From: Ficedula albicollis
Lineage: Eukaryota; Chordata; Aves; Passeriformes; Muscicapidae
Direction: 5' to 3'
Length of the DNA stretch: 64,000 bases
Assembly (NCBI RefSeq): GCF_000247815.1
Contig: NC_021681.1
Location: forward strand, 4,850,451-4,914,450
Below the pieces are notes generated by a model. That model had not been told where the DNA came from and did no database searches. It saw only the letters and a list, made by a program, of their open reading frames with translations. Below, one piece after another: positions 1-9,675 of the stretch. Position 1 is the first letter of the stretch, and every line of letters begins with the position of its first letter. Made by a program: the position numbers and the translations under genes.

Positions 1-339
1 CTTCCGCCCAAACTGTTTCGGTCCCTTTTCCCGCTCCCTGCTCTCTTGCACCGCAGCCACCATCATTCTGACTTGCCGTTTATGACTTTCCTCTTCCCTT
101 CGCACATAAACCTTCTGTGCTTCCCTCGTACACCCCATAATTCTCACAGAGTGCTTTTAGGGAAAATCCAGTGTTCTCAAATTCCCTATTGAAGTCCCAA
201 TCCCTCTTAAGGGATCCCCCAAATCCCCTACAGACAAGCCCAAATCNCCTAGGTGGGCAAGAGGCCAATGACCCCCGGGGCACCTCCAGTCCTGGGGACA
301 GCTCTAGACCCCCACAGGAGGAGAGAACTACCACTCCCA

Positions 340-414
340 TGAGCCCTCGCGCCCGCCCTTCCGGCGTGCCGCGGGGCAGGAAGCGGAAGTGCGGCGCGTC
401 CACGTGTGCGCAGC
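340..414 (+). promoter_or_regulatory. SRPRB: SRPRB core promoter, TATA-less, GC-rich
   Basis: The ~75 bp before the start codon are strongly GC- and CpG-rich with no TATA box. Two ETS-type sites are visible: CTTCCGG at 358-364 and CGGAAGT at 384-390. A palindromic E-box CACGTG lies at 401-406. This architecture is usual for housekeeping secretory-pathway genes. The transcription start is not determined. Positions 1-339 show no exon or repeat I can name, and base 247 is an n. Confidence 0.6.
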
Positions 415-520
415 ATGGCGGGCGGGCTGGAGCCGCACCTGGAGGCGCTGCGGCGGGAGCTGCATGGCCCCGCCGTGCTCTCCGTGCTCGTGGCGCTCCT
501 CGCCGTCGCCATCACCTTCC
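415..520 (+). CDS. SRPRB: SRPRB exon 1 (coding part)
   Basis: Encodes residues 1-35 plus the first base of codon 36: the short lumenal N-terminus and most of the membrane anchor (LSVLVALLAVAITF). Donor C|GTGAGT; ends in phase 1. Confidence 0.94.
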
Positions 521-3500
521 GTGAGTTGCGGGAACCTCCCTTTCCCCCCGCGGGCTCAGGTGTCCCCTTCTCCCCCTCATGCTCCTCTCTCCCGCAGTGG
601 TCTGGCGGTTCGTGCAGGGCAGGCGGAGCAGCCGCAAGGCCGTGCTGCTGCTGGGCCTTTGCGACGCGGGGAAGACGCTGCTCTTCGCGCGGGTGAGCGG
701 GGAGCGGAGCGGGGGCCACTTGTACTGAGGCGAAGGAGTTCCCTTTAGTTCAGTTTTTAATCTTTTAATGAAACTTGGAAGTTGGGGTTTATGGGTGTAA
801 AGAGGGGTGGAGACCGATTTTTGTCTGCCACGGAGTGTCAAAAGAAATTGCGTTTTGGTTTGAATTTGCCAGAGTAAAAGGCTTGACCTCAGCGCAGTCT
901 GAAGCTCCTCCCGAGGGATAGCGGAGGGACCAGGGACAGCACCCGAGGGAACGGCTGGAGCTGTGCCAAGAGAGTTTGGGTTGGATATCAGGGAAAAGTT
1001 CTTCCCCCAGAGGATGGTGGAAGAGTGGATAGGTGCCCCAGGGAATGGGCACAGCCCCGAGGCTGCCAGAGCTCCAGGAGCATTTGGACAACACTCCCAG
1101 GGATGCACAGGGTGGGGTTGTTGGGGTGTCTGTGCAGGGCTGGGGGTTGGACTGGATGATCCTGGTGGGTCCCTTCCAACCCTGGGTATTCTGCTACTAT
1201 TAAGTCTGAAAATGAAAGGGGCACAGCCATGCTTACCATGGTGCCAGCTGGAAAACTCTGAAGCATTTGCAGGCACACTCTCTTCCTTGTTGTTTAGTGG
1301 AGATTCACAAGATAAATATATACTTATTTTTTTAATGACCATTTTTAAATTACCTGGGGAAGGTCACCCCAGCAGTCATTTCCTGCGGAAAAGTGAGGTC
1401 AGATCCCTGGTGCCATCACCCCTGTCAGACCATTTCAGTTTCTGGGTGCATGGGCTGTGGTGCAGGTGCTGGTTTGGGGGTGTGGAGCCTCTCGGGCTGT
1501 GAGTGCTGAAGCTGTGCCTGTCCCCCCAGCTGCTGTCGGGGCGGTACCGTGACACCCAGACCTCCATCACCGACAGCTCTGCCGTCTACAGGGTAAGCCA
1601 GGACAAGGTGAGTGCACACTCTGCTCTGCCTGCTGCCTTTCCCTGCTCCCTCTGCTAAACCCGTGCATTTTTTGTGCTGCTCAGCCTCAGTTTGGTCCCA
1701 GTGTAGGATAGGATTCTTCCAGGCAGTGCATGCTGAGAAAGCCAGGAAATACTGGGATGTATTAAATGCTGCTGGCTCCACAGGTTCCTTTTTCTTTGCT
1801 TGTAAAAAAGGGAAACCTTCCTGACTGAAAACCACACCTGTGGGTTGGAGCAGGAGGGAGATCTGGGGGCATTCACTGTTCTGTTGCATTGGTTTATTTT
1901 CTCAGCAGTAATTGCTGTTTCTCCCATGAAAACCTGAAATTAAAAGCTTTATCAGGTTTAAGCAGAGGCTTCACCTGCTCTTTGTATGGTGTCAGAAAGG
2001 ATTTTGTTGTTTTTAGGTCCTGGGCTGTCACACACCTGCTTATATTCAGTTTTTGGCAATTCTTTCATTCTGGAAATCTCTTGTGCTGGATGCACACGTG
2101 GCAGGGAGAGCAGAATGCTGGCAGCACCTTAACTGCTGGTGAACTGTGAGGGTGTTTTTGTGGCTTCACCTTCTCAGTCATTATCAACAACAGTAATAAT
2201 AAGGTTACAAACTTGGTAAAAGTACATGCACAGTTTTAATTTTTTTCCCCGTTTTTGTGCCACTTTAATTGGAGCAAACAAGTATGTGGAGGAGGTGAGG
2301 CAGTGGAATGCTGCAAGGCAGATTGCTGATATTTTGATCCTTTTTTTTATTCTATTAATCATAGCCAAGGTTTCCAATGAAATCCAGGAGCAGTGGGCAG
2401 GAAGGGGCTCCTGCAGCCTTATCTTGAGAGCAGTGACGTGGCCCTGCTCGGCTGTTTGTCCTCTCCCACATCTGCCTTTGGCTGTTTCCTTTCCTGGGAA
2501 GGGAAACCTTTGCAGCCTTCAGTTTAAAAAGGCATTTTTGTGTTATTCCCATCAAGTTTTGGTGTATTTAGGGAGACTTGGTGTATGTGAATAGGTGAGG
2601 CTGTAGATTTATGTTCTGTGTCAGGGGCACAGGGCCTTCAGGACACGAGTCCAGACTGGTTTTCCCCAGTCTGTGGTCACAGGAACCCCAGATCAGGTGG
2701 TGTTAATTCCTTCTTGCCTGTGTTCCAGAGCACTAATGTGACCTTGATCGACCTTCCAGGCCACGAGAGTCTGAGGCTGCAGTTCTTGGAGAGGTTCAAG
2801 GCTGCAGCCAGGTAACGTGGAGGGGATCAGCAGGGGAGGATGATCCTTTGGAAAGGGATAAACCAGATGGTGGTGCTGGGAGTGCTGTGAGCTGGGCTGT
2901 GCCCCAAGAGACAGAGCTCTGCTGTGGGGTGCTGCTGGTTAATTTTTGCTTTGCCTTCAAAGATTATCCTGAATGGGAAGGGGTCCACAAGGATCATTGA
3001 GTCCAGCTCCTGACCCTGCTCAGAATAATCCCAAAAATCACACCATGAATTTCCTTCTTACCTGTGCTTGTAGTGCAGCAGGGAGGTCTGGGGGATGTGG
3101 GGTATCCTGGGGCAGACAGGGCAGGAATTCCTGCTGGGAGTCCTGGGGCGTATTTCAGGTGCACTTGGGCTGGGTGACACCAGATGTGGAAATCTCAGCC
3201 CAAGGTAAGGGTTGCAGGGTAAGGTGAGTGCAGAACTTCATCCCCAGCACCTGTCCTTCCCTCTTGCCCCAGAGCCATGGTGTTTGTGGTGGACAGCGTG
3301 GCCTTCCAGCGGGAGGTGAAGGACGTGGCCGAGTTCCTGTACCAGGTGCTGGTGGACAGCACCGTGCTCCGGAACGCGCCCGCGCTGCTCATCGCCTGCA
3401 ACAAGCAAGGTAGCCCTGCCCTGCCCTGGGCTGCCCACGGCCACTCCTGCAGGCCAGGCGTGCCTGCCGTGCTGCTGAGCTTGGCAGTTGGCATTTCAGC

Positions 3501-5170
3501 AAAAGGAAGGCTGGGATTTGGGTTTAAACTTTGACTACTCAGCTGGAGTGTTTGGAGGGCATTGGGTGAGCTGCAGCTCTTTGGGTGGGTGTAAGTGTGG
3601 CTTTTTGGTTCTGCTTGTTTTGTGCAGAGCTGTTCCTCAGCCTTCAGGCAGCAGGAAATAGGATCAGCTGGAGCATAATGAACTATCTCTACACACTCAG
3701 CAGCTTCAAAGTTAAAATGAGTTGTTCGGCTGCCTGGCTTCCATGTTTTTTCTGGAGTAGCCTGAATCCAGCTACTGGAAAAGACTCAATTTTCAGACCC
3801 CTGCAAGTTCTGCAGTGAAAGTATGGGTCTTTCTGTAACAGTTGGGTTTTGTAATTATTTCCTGCACTAACTCAGGAGCTGCCTGAGGCCTTCATGGCTC
3901 TGCGTACCATGGGTGGAGAGCACAGGACAGGAGGGAGTGGTGGTGCATCAAACCCATCCTCTGAGCTATCTTCCTGCCCAGCAAGAAGAAATTAATTCCC
4001 TGCATTATATCAGACTGTTGGGTTGTTTCCATTCATGCCTGTGATCCCAGAGCTCCAGCATCCCTCATCCTACTGCAGGCACAGCTGTCCTTGTCCTGGT
4101 AACTCCAGTGACTGCACAGTATGAACTGCCCTTGCTTTAGGGGGAGGAACCATGTTCTGAATTCTGACAACCAAAGAGCTGATTTCCTTATTTTTTTCTT
4201 CAGATGTCACGATGGCAAAATCAGCAAAACTCATCCAGCAGCAGCTGGAGAAAGAGCTGTAAGTATGGAATGGGATCTCAGTCCCTCTGAGCTTTTCCTC
4301 TTGTCCTTTCTCCTTAGCTCAGTGCTCAGTGAGCTCCCTTGAGCTGTGTGTGAATTCCCTGTGGACCTGGGAACTGTTCAGTCTGTGGGTTGGTGGTGGT
4401 GGGTTTACAGTTGTGCTCCATGGTCTTAGAGGGCTTTTCCAAGCTAAATGATTCCCTGGATCTATAATCCCTTTGGCCAGCAGACGGCAGCAGGGGTGTT
4501 TGTGCTGTGCCTCTTCCAGGCTGAACACCCAGCCTTCTGGTTTGTAGCAGAGGAGTTAGTTGCCACATACTCACATTCTCCAGGAAAATAAGGACAAGCA
4601 TTTGCCAGCTACCTGTGTGTAGGTGTTGGAATTCTAGGAAGTTACTGTGCCCTGTTAGGCACTGTTATTCCAATCTTTACCATGGGCAAAGTGGGATAAG
4701 GACATCATCATCATCACCTGGCTTCTGCTGTCCTTTATTACAAAACCAAACTTGCTTGAACACCTCTCCTTGAGTGCCCTGCTACTCCCTTAAACCTCTG
4801 CACTTGTGCCTTCCAATAGTGGCCAAAGGCCTTGGCTGAGCCTTGTGCCCTTGGTGCAGCTGGCAGAGCTGCATCCCAGACATGCCAGAGCCATGGTGCA
4901 GGTGATATTTTGCTGCTCCTCAGTTCCTGACCCTTTCCCTTCTCTCCCTGCAGCAATACCCTGCGGGTGACACGCTCTGCAGCCCCCACCAGCCTGGATG
5001 GCTCAGCCACAGGGGGCCCTGCCCAGCTGGGGAAGAAGGGCAAGGACTTTGACTTCTCCCAGCTGCCCATGAAGGTGGAATTTGTGGAGTGCAGTGCTCG
5101 AGGCAGCAAGGGAGAGGAGGGAGAGGCTGACTTGGAGGGCCTGGAGAAGTGGCTGGTGAAGGTGGCCTGA
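415..5170 (+). CDS. SRPRB: Signal recognition particle receptor subunit beta, complete gene of 7 coding exons
   Basis: SRPRB is the membrane-anchored GTPase that holds the SRP receptor alpha subunit on the ER and helps hand ribosome-nascent chains to the translocon. Joining 415-520, 598-692, 1530-1607, 2729-2811, 3273-3409, 4204-4258 and 4954-5170 gives 771 bp in frame: 256 aa against 271 in human, mainly because the lumenal N-terminus is shorter. A membrane anchor spans about residues 20-41. Small-GTPase motifs follow in order: G1 GLCDAGKT (55-62), the DTQTSIT switch-I region (75-81), G3 DLPG (101-104), G4 NKQD (164-167) and G5 ECSA (230-233). The start ATG lies in a good Kozak context (gcagcATGG). 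All junctions are GT-AG and phases agree. The gene is convergent with SLCO2A1. Long stretches are nearly identical to mammalian SRPRB as I know it, so identity is secure. Introns contain only CR1 scraps. Confidence 0.96.
598..692 (+). CDS. SRPRB: SRPRB exon 2
   Basis: Acceptor CCCGCAG|TG. Encodes the end of the anchor and the P-loop GLCDAGKTLLF. Donor CGG|GTGAGC. Intron 1 is only 77 bp and very GC-rich. Confidence 0.94.
963..1197 (+). mobile_element. CR1 LINE 3'-end fragment in SRPRB intron 2
   Basis: Contains the CR1 signature 'ttggatatcagggaaaagtt' and the terminal 'ggatgatcctggtgggtccc', in the sense orientation. 5'-truncated, as almost all avian CR1 copies are. Confidence 0.75.
1530..1607 (+). 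CDS. SRPRB: SRPRB exon 3 (with tandem in-frame donors)
   Basis: Acceptor CCCCCAG|CTG. Encodes LLSGRYRDTQTSITDSSAVYR followed by VSQDK, covering the switch-I region. The called donor is AAG|GTGAGT at 1608. A second donor, AGG|GTAAGC at 1593, lies 15 bp upstream in the same phase and would remove VSQDK. The longer form matches the length of the human protein in this loop. Confidence 0.9.
2729..2811 (+). CDS. SRPRB: SRPRB exon 4
   Basis: Acceptor TTCCAG|AGC, donor AG|GTAACG, ends in phase 2. Carries the G3 motif within LIDLPGHESLRLQFLERF. Confidence 0.94.
2964..3050 (-). mobile_element. Short CR1 3'-end fragment in SRPRB intron 4
   Basis: Antisense CR1 tail: 'caaggatcattgagtccagc' followed by diverged upstream sequence. 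The boundary is uncertain. Confidence 0.5.
3273..3409 (+). CDS. SRPRB: SRPRB exon 5
   Basis: Acceptor GCCCCAG|A. Encodes the beta-strand/helix AMVFVVDSVAFQREVKDV and runs to CNKQ of the G4 motif. Donor CAAG|GTAGCC, phase 1. Confidence 0.94.
4204..4258 (+). CDS. SRPRB: SRPRB exon 6
   Basis: Acceptor TTCAG|AT completes the Asp of NKQD. Encodes DVTMAKSAKLIQQQLEKEL. Donor CT|GTAAGT, phase 2. Confidence 0.94.
4395..4465 (+). mobile_element. Diverged CR1 3' tail in SRPRB intron 6
   Basis: Resembles the CR1 terminus: 'atggtcttagagggcttttc' followed by 'aaatgattccctggatctat'. An old, short copy. Confidence 0.5.
4954..5170 (+). CDS. SRPRB: SRPRB exon 7 (terminal coding exon)
   Basis: Acceptor CCCTGCAG|C. 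Encodes residues 185-256, including the G5 motif ECSA and the C-terminal helix LEKWLVKVA, then TGA at 5168-5170. Confidence 0.95.
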
Positions 5171-8100
5171 ACAGAGATGGACAGGGATGGGGGGCTGAAG
5201 GGAAAAAGATGATCTGAAGCACTCAAATCTCATCTTGATGTAAAAAGAAGGAACTTCAGCTGGAAGTCAGCACTGTGGTGTCTTCCTCTGCTGCTCCAGG
5301 GCTTGGGAGCGACGTGACAGCTGCTGGTGTGATTCCCTCTGAGTCCCTTCATGCTGCAATGTTTTATCCTCTCCCCTCTTCCCTTGCCCTCCTCTGGGCT
5401 TTTCTTTTTCCTTAATCTTCAGGCTTTTCATTTGGTAGTTGCTAAGCAAATTAGGAAGGAGTGCACTGGCAGGTGAGTTTTAGAGACTGGAGTGTGCCTG
5501 TTTTTTCCTGCCATGGTTTAGACCCCTGCTGCCTCTCAGAGCCACTGACCACTTTATGGCTGGGGCTGCTGGGGAGCACTGCACAAGCTCCCTAAGCTGG
5601 GCAGGCATTGAGAGAGTATGAAAAGTTGGTTTCCTCTTTGTGTCTACCTTCCCATTGTTCCAAACTGGTGCATTTCTGTGGGGTTGGAGGAGTGTGAAAT
5701 GCCCAAACCAGACTGCCTGCCCTGCTTTACTCCCAGCTCTGTGCCCATGCCTTGATCAGCTCCTGGGAGTTTTTTTTTTCAGCTGTGGGCTGTGTCCTGA
5801 CAGCTTCACTCTGCTTCTCCTTCCAGGCTCTCCTCACACAGCCAGGAACAACCACTCCAAGACTGGCAGAGCTACAGGGGGTCATGGCATGAAACTGAGA
5901 TGGGCACAATTTTAGATCCATACCTGCATCTGGCACCTGTTGTGCCAGGCATTTGCTGTGCAGTCTCCTGCTCAGGTCTTGCTTTGTGCATAATTAATTA
6001 GCCAGAACTTGTGGCAAAGTGAGAGGAAGAGTCAAGGAGCTGCCAGCACGTGGGTGTGCTTCCTCCTCCTGACAGAAATACTCGAGGAAGAGGGAAAAGA
6101 AATGGGAGATTTTCCCAGTTTGTGTCTCACTGCAGAGTCCTAGTGCAGTGACATTTTCCCTTTGTTTGTGGCTTCCCCTGTTGTTTTAGGGTTGAGGGGG
6201 TGGCTGGCTCCTGGCAGACCCTTTTTATAGTTTGTAGCCCCTTCTCCCCTGTGGTTTGATGCCTCCTTCATCACTTGGCTCACCTGTTGTGTTCTGGGGC
6301 TTTTCCTGCCTCCCTGCAGCATTGCCAAGTGCTGGAAGAGCAGGACCAGCCTTCAGCAAAGCCCTGTGCCTGTAATGAAGCTGGTCCTTGCATTTCCAGC
6401 CTTGGGAACATCCTTGCTGGAGGTGGGGAGGGTTGTATTTACCAAACATGTTACATTCTTCTATCTCCTGCAGGCAGAGTCCTGTTGGAACATGTTTGCC
6501 ATGCTTTGAACTCCTTTAGCTGGAGGTCTTGGGCTGCCTGCTTTGAATCCATAATGCTGGAGTGATTTTGGGCAAAAATTGCTGTTTTTTTTGGATGATT
6601 GTTCTTGGAAAGACACAGAGGCCAAGCCCCAGCCTCAGCTTAAGTGGGGAAGGTACCATGAAGCCACTGTGGGGTTTAAGTTATTCTTTTTAAAGGTATT
6701 CCTTAAGTAAATTCTTTTTTTGCTTAAATGTTTGTTCTCAAGTCTTGCTTCAGTCTGTGTGTTTGCCTTGGCTCTTCCCAGCACTGTCAGATCCACATGG
6801 ATGGGGCTCTGCTCCTGCTCAGCAGTGTTGGGGATCAACCTTCCTGCTCTGTGGCCAGGTCTGTGTTGTCAAAAAACATTGTTTTCTGCACACAGAAGGC
6901 TTTGGGGGTTGGGTTTGTTTTGGTTTTGTGTTTACTCCTTGGTCCAACTAGTTGAGAAATTGATAATCACATAGCAAAAATTGCCCACAAATCATAATGG
7001 AAAGGCAGTTTGGTGATGTGCACAGGAGAGCCCCAGCCAGCTGTGGTGGCAGAGCAGCACTGCTGTGCCCTGGAGGTGGCTGTGGCACCCTGTGGCTTTG
7101 CTGGATGGAGATGGGATGCCTCAGCTTTCCCAGGCTGGGGAGTGGCTGCACAGCCAAGCTGTGCTCAGAGCTGCTCGTGCTGGAGCACAGAGCAGAACTC
7201 CAGGAGTTTTTTGGGCCTCACTCCATGACTTTTTAAATATTTAAATACTCAGGGCTTTCTTTCCCCAGTGGCTCAGGGAAAAGAGCAGAACTGGCAACTC
7301 GGAGTGTTGTTTTCTTGTTTCTCTTTATTCCCCAGTCAGCTCTATGCTTTTTCTTTGCTCTTCTGACCTTTTTCCCAGCCCGTGGCTGGGAGTGCTGCTG
7401 CTGAGGCTGCAGCTTGGCAGGGCTGTGTTGGGATGGCTTTGGCTGGACAGTGGGATGTGATAAACTTCTTGTTCCAGCTGTCTGACCCTGAGTCAGGAAC
7501 CTGCTGTGTCCACACAGGGACTGGAGGCCCTCACTGTGCTAAAGCTCTTCTGGTCTGTGTTTTTTCCTATGGATTGTACTCTGAATTGTTCCCCTGGAAA
7601 AGACCTTCCCTGTGCACAGAGCCACCACCCTGGCACCTTTGGGGCCAGGAGTTTCTGTTGACCCCATTTGAGGCACCTCATGGCACTTTGTGACCAGCCC
7701 CTCCTGGAGCTTTTCTTGCTGGGAGAAAGTGGAGAAAGAAGTGGAGAAACTTACAGAAGGTCATGTGGGTGTTCAGGGAAAATCTGCTGGAGGTGGAACA
7801 GGAATAGGGATAACATGGAGAGAGCTCTTTTTTGTGAAGACTTTGCTGATCCAGAGAAATCCAGGGCAGGTCCTCTCCTGTCCTTTCCTCTGACTCCCTC
7901 CATGAACATGGATGCAGCAGGGCCAAGAACACAGGGAAAAGCCATGGTGCCTGAATACATTCAGCACATAAAAGCCCTGAAAGAAAGCCCCAAACCCACT
8001 GTACCCTGCCCAGAGCCTGCTGCATTGAAAAAAATTACAGGATTTTATAGTAGCTCAGTGCTTCACATAAGTAGCTGGACATGTTAGGCCATGGGTTGAA

Positions 8101-8788
8101 CTTGATGTGAACCCCAAGGCTGTGCTGTGTCAGCAGAGATGGATCAGAAGGAAACCTGGAGCTGACAGTCTGATCAATTAATAATTGTAAAAATCATTAC
8201 TGATAGAATAGGCAAAGCTGCAGTTAAAATACTGTTTTAAAATGCTGGAGCAGATTGTGGTCTGTGTACTGTAAAAACCTAATTACAGTGAGGACTAACA
8301 GAACCCACCAAAACCCACCTGAGGGGTGTGAAACAGCCAAAACCAGCAATGCAGTGAGGGGTGAGAAGGACCCCAGACCCTCAGGACTGTGGTGTGAGGG
8401 GAGGAGGAATGAAACTTTTTAATTGCCAGGCATTTCTTTGTTCATGGTCTCTCCTCTGAGGCACCAGCTCGAGCAAGCAAATACCAGAATTGATCTGTGC
8501 CAATAAACCTATCAGGGATGAGAACTTCAGGTCAAAAACTTCTGCTCCTGCCTGCTTGACCCTGCCCTGCCCATCAGGGAGATGCAGGCAGGGCAGGGCC
8601 CTGAACTCTGTGTTGCTCCTACCAGCCCTCATCACTGCTGATGCTGCAGGAGAAGAATGTCCCCCTCTGCCACCATTTCTTCCCCTTTCCCAGCTGCAGT
8701 GTGCCAGACTGTGACCTGCAGCCTCCCCAGGGCTTGTCTTGCCTGCTGGGGGGAGACCCAAGAAAGCACCACAGTTGGAAAAGTGACC
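5171..8788. other. SRPRB 3' UTR / convergent interval without coding exons
   Basis: No splice-consistent coding exon was found on either strand. The first canonical AATAAA on the plus strand after the SRPRB stop is at 8502-8507, so a ~3.3-kb 3' UTR is possible; earlier non-canonical signals (AGTAAA near 6706, CATAAA near 7967) are alternatives. Residues typical of RAB6B, which lies here in human, were looked for and not seen. Confidence 0.5.
8502..8507 (+). terminator. SRPRB: Candidate SRPRB poly(A) signal AATAAA
   Basis: First canonical AATAAA on the plus strand downstream of the SRPRB stop codon (context gtgccAATAAAcct). Usage is inferred. Confidence 0.4.
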
Positions 8789-8794
8789 TTTATT
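8789..8794 (-). terminator. SLCO2A1: SLCO2A1 poly(A) signal AATAAA (minus strand)
   Basis: TTTATT on the plus strand is AATAAA on the transcribed strand, about 760 nt after the SLCO2A1 stop. Predicted cleavage is near 8770. The 3' UTR would be about 785 nt and include the 16-bp minisatellite. Confidence 0.6.
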
Positions 8795-8799
8795 TAAAA

Positions 8800-8805
8800 A
8801 ATAAA
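8800..8805 (+). terminator. Second plus-strand AATAAA, back-to-back with the SLCO2A1 signal
   Basis: AATAAA on the plus strand begins 5 bp after the end of the minus-strand signal at 8789-8794. A SRPRB read-through transcript could end here; no other plus-strand gene precedes it. Confidence 0.35.
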
Positions 8806-9060
8806 AAGAGCAACAAACCCCAGATGTTCTGCACTAAACCCCTTGTGCTGAGTTGTCCCAACACGTGTGCTGTGTCCCTGCTCTCCTCTGTTGGGGTTGT
8901 GGGGACACTAGGGCTGGCAGCCACCTCCCCTGCTCCTGTCCCAGCCAGGAATGTCACAGCAGAGCGGGACCATGGCCCACAGCAGGCACTTCTCCTCTGC
9001 CTCCTGCTCCAGCTGGCTGAGGGCTGCTCCTCCCCAGGGTGCTGGAGACCCTGGGAGATG

Positions 9061-9412
9061 CCATTCCCAGGAGCTGCCTTTCCCAGGTGATGCCATTCCC
9101 AGGAGCTGCCATTCCCAGGATGTGCCATTCCCAGGTGATGCTATTCCCAGGAGCTGCCATTCCCAGGTGATGCTATTCCCAGGGAGCTGCCATTCCCAGG
9201 AGCTCTCATTCCCAGGATGTGCCATTCCCAAGATGTGCTATTCCCAGGAGCTGCCATTCCCAGGATGTGCCATTCCCAGGATGTGCTATTCCCAGGAGCT
9301 GCCATTCCCAGGAGGAGCCATTCCCAGGGAGCTGCCATTCCCAGGATGTGCCATTCCCAAGAGCTGCCATTCCCAGGATGTGCCATTCCCAGGAGCTGCC
9401 ATTCCCAGGATG
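9061..9412. repeat. 16-bp minisatellite, 22 copies, in SLCO2A1 3' UTR
   Basis: Consecutive units CCATTCCCAGGAGCTG and variants ending GATGTG or GTGATG run without interruption from 9061 to 9412. Two copies are 17 bp through an extra G. Read as mRNA (minus strand), each unit contains GGGAATGG. Variant units are interspersed rather than blocked, which indicates repeated unequal exchange. Confidence 0.95.
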
Positions 9413-9554
9413 GGGCTGGCTCAGAGCATGCCTCACCAGGAGCACCTGGGCTGCAGGAGAGGAGCTCAGAGTGGCTCCAGTGGGGAGTGAAACAAACCCA
9501 AACAAGACAAAGTGGTGGCAGTGGGTGGTGGGGTGTGAGTCAGTCCTGGGGGGG

Positions 9555-9675
9555 CTACACCAGCCCCGCTGCCTTCTCCTGCACGTTGTACTCCTTGCTC
9601 CTCTTCACCTTCCAGCTGATGAGGGCGAGCAGCACGGTGCCCACCACCTTGTAGCCCACCTGCAGCCCCAGGTAC
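9555..9675 (-). CDS. SLCO2A1: SLCO2A1 exon 14 (terminal coding exon)
   Basis: Acceptor TGGCAG|G. Encodes the last TM helix with the conserved Lys in GLQVGYK and the tail [13 protein letters not shown], then TAG at 9555-9557. Confidence 0.95.

Noticed and set aside
512..1342. 276-codon minus-strand open frame opposite SRPRB exon 2 and intron 2
   Set aside because: It overlaps verified SRPRB coding sequence and a CR1 fragment; no domain or splice support.
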